From: Diploptera punctata
Lineage: Eukaryota > Arthropoda > Insecta > Blattodea > Blaberidae
Assembly: GCA_030220185.1 (NCBI GenBank)
Contig: JASPKZ010010272.1
Coordinates: forward strand, 3,264,501 to 3,328,500
DNA length: 64,000 nucleotides
Reading direction: 5' to 3'
The translations under genes were made by a program, and so were the position numbers. Under the pieces are notes generated by a model. That model ran no database searches, was not told the DNA's origin, and was given only the letters and a program-made list of their open reading frames with translations. Below, piece by piece: positions 61,456-64,000 of this stretch (the stretch's first letter is position 1; each line of letters begins with the position of its first letter).

Positions 61456-63920
61456 GATGTTTTTATTATTAATTTAACATTTCTCAATGAAAGATAAATT
61501 AAATTTGAAGAGAAAAATTTTTGCCTAGACCGGGACTCGAACCCGGGACCCTTGGCTTTCCGGGCCAAGTGCTCTACCAACTGAGCTACCGAGGCGAGTT
61601 ACGATCTAGACGCAAATTTTTCTCTTATATACGTTGTAATTCCCTATCGCCAAATGCTTTTGAAACCATTGTTTCTATCTTTGCAAATGGCGGCTTCTTA
61701 ATTAAGAAGACATTTATTGGAAATTTAACATTACTTTAAAAGCCAGTAAGGCCTCTAATGATGTTTTTATTATTAATTTAACATTTCTCAATGAAAGATA
61801 AATTAAATTTGAAGAGAAAATTTTCGCCTAGACCGGGACTCGAACCCGGGACCCTTGGCTTTCCGGGCCAAGTGCTCTACCAACTGAGCTACCGAGGCGA
61901 GTTAAGATCTAGACGCAAATTTTTCTCTTATATACGTTGTAATTCCCTATCGCCAAATGCTTTTGAAACCATTGTTTCTATCTTTGCAAATGGCGGCTTC
62001 TTAGTTAAGAAGACATTTATTGGAAATTTAACATTACTTTAAAAGCCAGTAAGGCCTCTAATGATGTTTTTATTATTAATTTAACATTTCTCAATGAAAG
62101 ATAAATTAAATTTGAAGAGAAAATTTTCGCCTAGACCGGGACTCGAACCCGGGACCCTTGGCTTTCCGGGCCAAGTGCTCTACCAACTGAGCTACCGAGG
62201 CAAGTTACGATCTAGACGCAAATTTTTCTCTTATATACGTTGTAATTCCCTATCGCCAAATGCTTTTGAAACCATTGTTTCTATCTTTGCAAATGGCGGC
62301 TTCTTAATTAAGAAGACATTTATTGGAAATTTAACATTACTTTAAAAGCCAGTAAGGCCTCTAATGATGTTTTTATTATTAATTTAACATTTCTCAATGA
62401 AAGATAAATTAAATTTGAAGAGAAAAATTTTCGCCTAGACCGGGACTCGAACCCGGGACCCTTGGCTTTCCGGGCCAAGTGCTCTACCAACTGAGCTACC
62501 GAGCGAGTTACGATCTAGACGCAAATTTTTCTCTTATATACGTTGTAATTCCCTATCGCCAAATGCTTTTGAAACCATTGTTTCTATCTTTGCAAATGGC
62601 GGCTTCTTAATTAAGAAGACATTTATTGGAAATTTAACATTACTTTAAAAGCCAGTAAGGCCTCTAATGATGTTTTTATTATTAATTTAACATTTCTCAA
62701 TGAAAGATAAATTAAATTTGAAGAGAAAAATTTTTTCTAGACCGGGACTCGAACCCGGGACCCTTGGCTTTCCAGGCCAAGTGCTCTACCAACTGAGCTA
62801 CCGAGGCGAGTTACGATCTAGACGCAAATTTTTCTCTTATATACGTTGTAATTCCCTATCGCCAAATGCTTTTGAAACCATTGTTTCTATCTTTGCAAAT
62901 GGCGGCTTCTTAATTAAGAAGACATTTATTGGAAATTTAACATTACTTTAAAAGCCAGTAAGGCCTCTAATGATGTTTTTATTATTAATTTAACATTTCT
63001 CAATTTAATTTATCTTTCATTGAGAAATGTTAAATTAATAATAAAAACATCATTAGAGGCCTTACTGGCTTTTAAAGTAATGTTAAATTTCCAATAAATG
63101 TCTTCTTAATTAAGAAGCCGCCATTTGCAAAGATAGAAACAATGGTTTCAAAAGCATTTGGCGATAGGGAATTACAACGTATATAAGAGAAAAATTTGCG
63201 TCTAGATCGTAACTCGCCTCGGTAGCTCAGTTGGTAGAGCACACTTGGCCCGGAAAGCCAAGGGTCCCGGGTTCGAGTCCCGGTCTAGGCGAAAATTTTT
63301 CTCTTCAAATTTAATTTATCTTTCATTGAGAAATGTTAAATTAATAATAAAAACATCATTAGAGGCCTTACTGGCTTTTAAAGTAATGTTAAATTCCAAT
63401 AAATGTCTTCTTAATTAAGAAGCCGCCATTTGCAAAGATAGAAACAATGGTTTCAAAAGCATTTGGCGATAGGGAATTACAACGTATATAAGAGAAAAAT
63501 TTGCGTCTAGATCGTAACTCGCCTCGGTAGCTCAGTTGGTAGAGCACTTGGCCCGGAAAGCCAAGGGTCCTGGGTTCGAGTCCCGTCTAGGCGAAAATTT
63601 TTCTCTTCAAATTTAATTTATCTTTCATTGAGAAATGTTAAATTAATAATAAAAACATCATTAGAGGCCTTACTGGCTTTTAAAGTAATGTTAAATTTCC
63701 AATAAATGTCTTCTTAATTAAGAAGCCGCCATTTGCAAAGATAGAAACAATGGTTTCAAAAGCATTTGGCGATAGGGAATTACAACATATATAAGAGAAA
63801 AATTTGCGTCTAGATCGTAACTCGCCTCGGTAGCTCAGTTGGTAGAGCACTTGGCCCGGAAAGCCAAGGGTCCCGGGTTCGAGTCCCGGTCTAGGCGAAA
63901 ATTTTTCTCTTCAAATTTAA
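61440..63920. repeat. Inverted array of 303-bp tRNA-like units (right copy)
   Basis: tRNA-like domains on the minus strand at 61523-61595, 61826-61898, 62129-62201, 62434-62504 and 62735-62807, then on the plus strand at 63216-63290, 63521-63592 and 63824-63896. The period is about 303 bp. The units are nearly identical, so this array is younger than the left-hand copy (571-1500). The switch is at about 63005 within TCTCAATTTAATTTATC. Each tRNA-like domain keeps A-box (TAGCTCAGTTGG) and B-box (GGTTCGAGTCC) elements and sits between AGAGAAAAATTTT and AAATTTTTCTCTT arms. Confidence 0.9.
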
Positions 63921-64000
63921 CGGTAACTATAGTTTTCAAATGATCGTGTCATTCATTTTCAACCGCCATTATGACTACCGGATATTCGTTGGAATCTCCC
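63921..64000 (-). repeat. PLE 3'-end fragment at window edge
   Basis: GTAACTATAGTTTTCAAATG and CATTCATTTTCAACCGCCAT are the reverse complement of the PLE end at 56055-56125. The array at 61440 interrupts or abuts this PLE, since the matching CACGGTAACTATA end lies at 61440-61455. Confidence 0.65.

Noticed and set aside
61521..62951. Repeated open frames beginning PRPGLEPGTLGFPGQVL in the right-hand array
   Set aside because: They are read-through of the tRNA-like repeat (RPGLEPGT comes from the T arm), not proteins.
582..63896. The repeated tRNA-like domains as functional tRNA genes
   Set aside because: The array copies have C at position 33, an acceptor mismatch, an anticodon (GGA, serine) that does not fit the short variable arm, and lie in tandem repeats.
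1..64000. CRISPR arrays, operons, ribosome binding sites or phage-like modules
   Set aside because: The window is clearly eukaryotic, with spliced exons and retroelements; the tandem arrays have 296-303 bp periods and tRNA-like content.

Overview
This is eukaryotic, AT-rich, intron- and transposon-dense DNA. Protein similarity points to an arthropod, most likely an insect with a large genome. LINE tails ending in a 'GRPRxRWENN...WRAYV...MNL' type C-terminus and several tRNA-derived SINEs are reminiscent of cockroach/termite-type genomes, but the order is a low-confidence guess. Nothing bacterial is present: no operons, ribosome binding sites or CRISPR.

Host genes are a small minority of the bases. 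(1) A UBE2O-like E2/E3 ubiquitin enzyme gene runs on the minus strand: exon 1 at 23531-23740, exon 2 at 23077-23250, and exon 3 at 9561-9720 after a 13.4-kb intron. The rest lies off the left edge. Exon 3 carries an apparent one-base frameshift. (2) The 3' end of a non-muscle myosin II heavy chain (zipper-like) gene is also on the minus strand: tail exons at 60578-60767, 56476-56593 and 56221-56384, then two mutually exclusive candidate terminal exons at 54067-54115 and 44028-44163. Both match the same splice phase but encode unrelated tailpieces. (3) Two short orphan exon candidates lie on the plus strand at 35058-35141 and 41803-41862; their gene was not recognised.

Everything else is layered mobile DNA. 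From left to right: an inverted array of tRNA-like repeats (571-1500); a dead piggyBac element with TTAA ends (1681-5575) interrupted by a non-LTR retrotransposon; LINE tails and Penelope-like (PLE) debris to 10 kb; inverted repeats, mariner-like and hAT-like remnants inside the UBE2O intron; a LINE with two nested PLE insertions (27690-29655); a 1.7-kb PLE palindrome (30116-31825); a 1.9-kb DNA transposon with long terminal inverted repeats (31890-33792); a 296-bp tandem array containing a tRNA-like domain (37661-38610); many short fold-back PLE derivatives through the myosin introns; and a second, younger tRNA-like inverted array (61440-63920).

The most interesting system is the PLE family. 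At least thirteen short fold-back or PLE fragments are bounded by the same terminal motifs (TATGAGGTT at the 5' end, ATGAGGT(A/G)AG near the 3' end). Most of the bounded copies have 10-16 bp target duplications. Many carry the catalytic boxes of type I hammerhead ribozymes: CUGANGA, a stem-loop II, GAAAC, a short loop, then GUH. Several cores are intact by eye (9209-9245, 9265-9298, 20913-20947, 47993-48026). One starts exactly at the end of a GIY-YIG endonuclease reading frame. PLEs are known to carry hammerheads; here most copies are tiny, lack any coding sequence and look like non-autonomous, ribozyme-bearing retroelements. All calls are from reading alone; no folding or database search was run.
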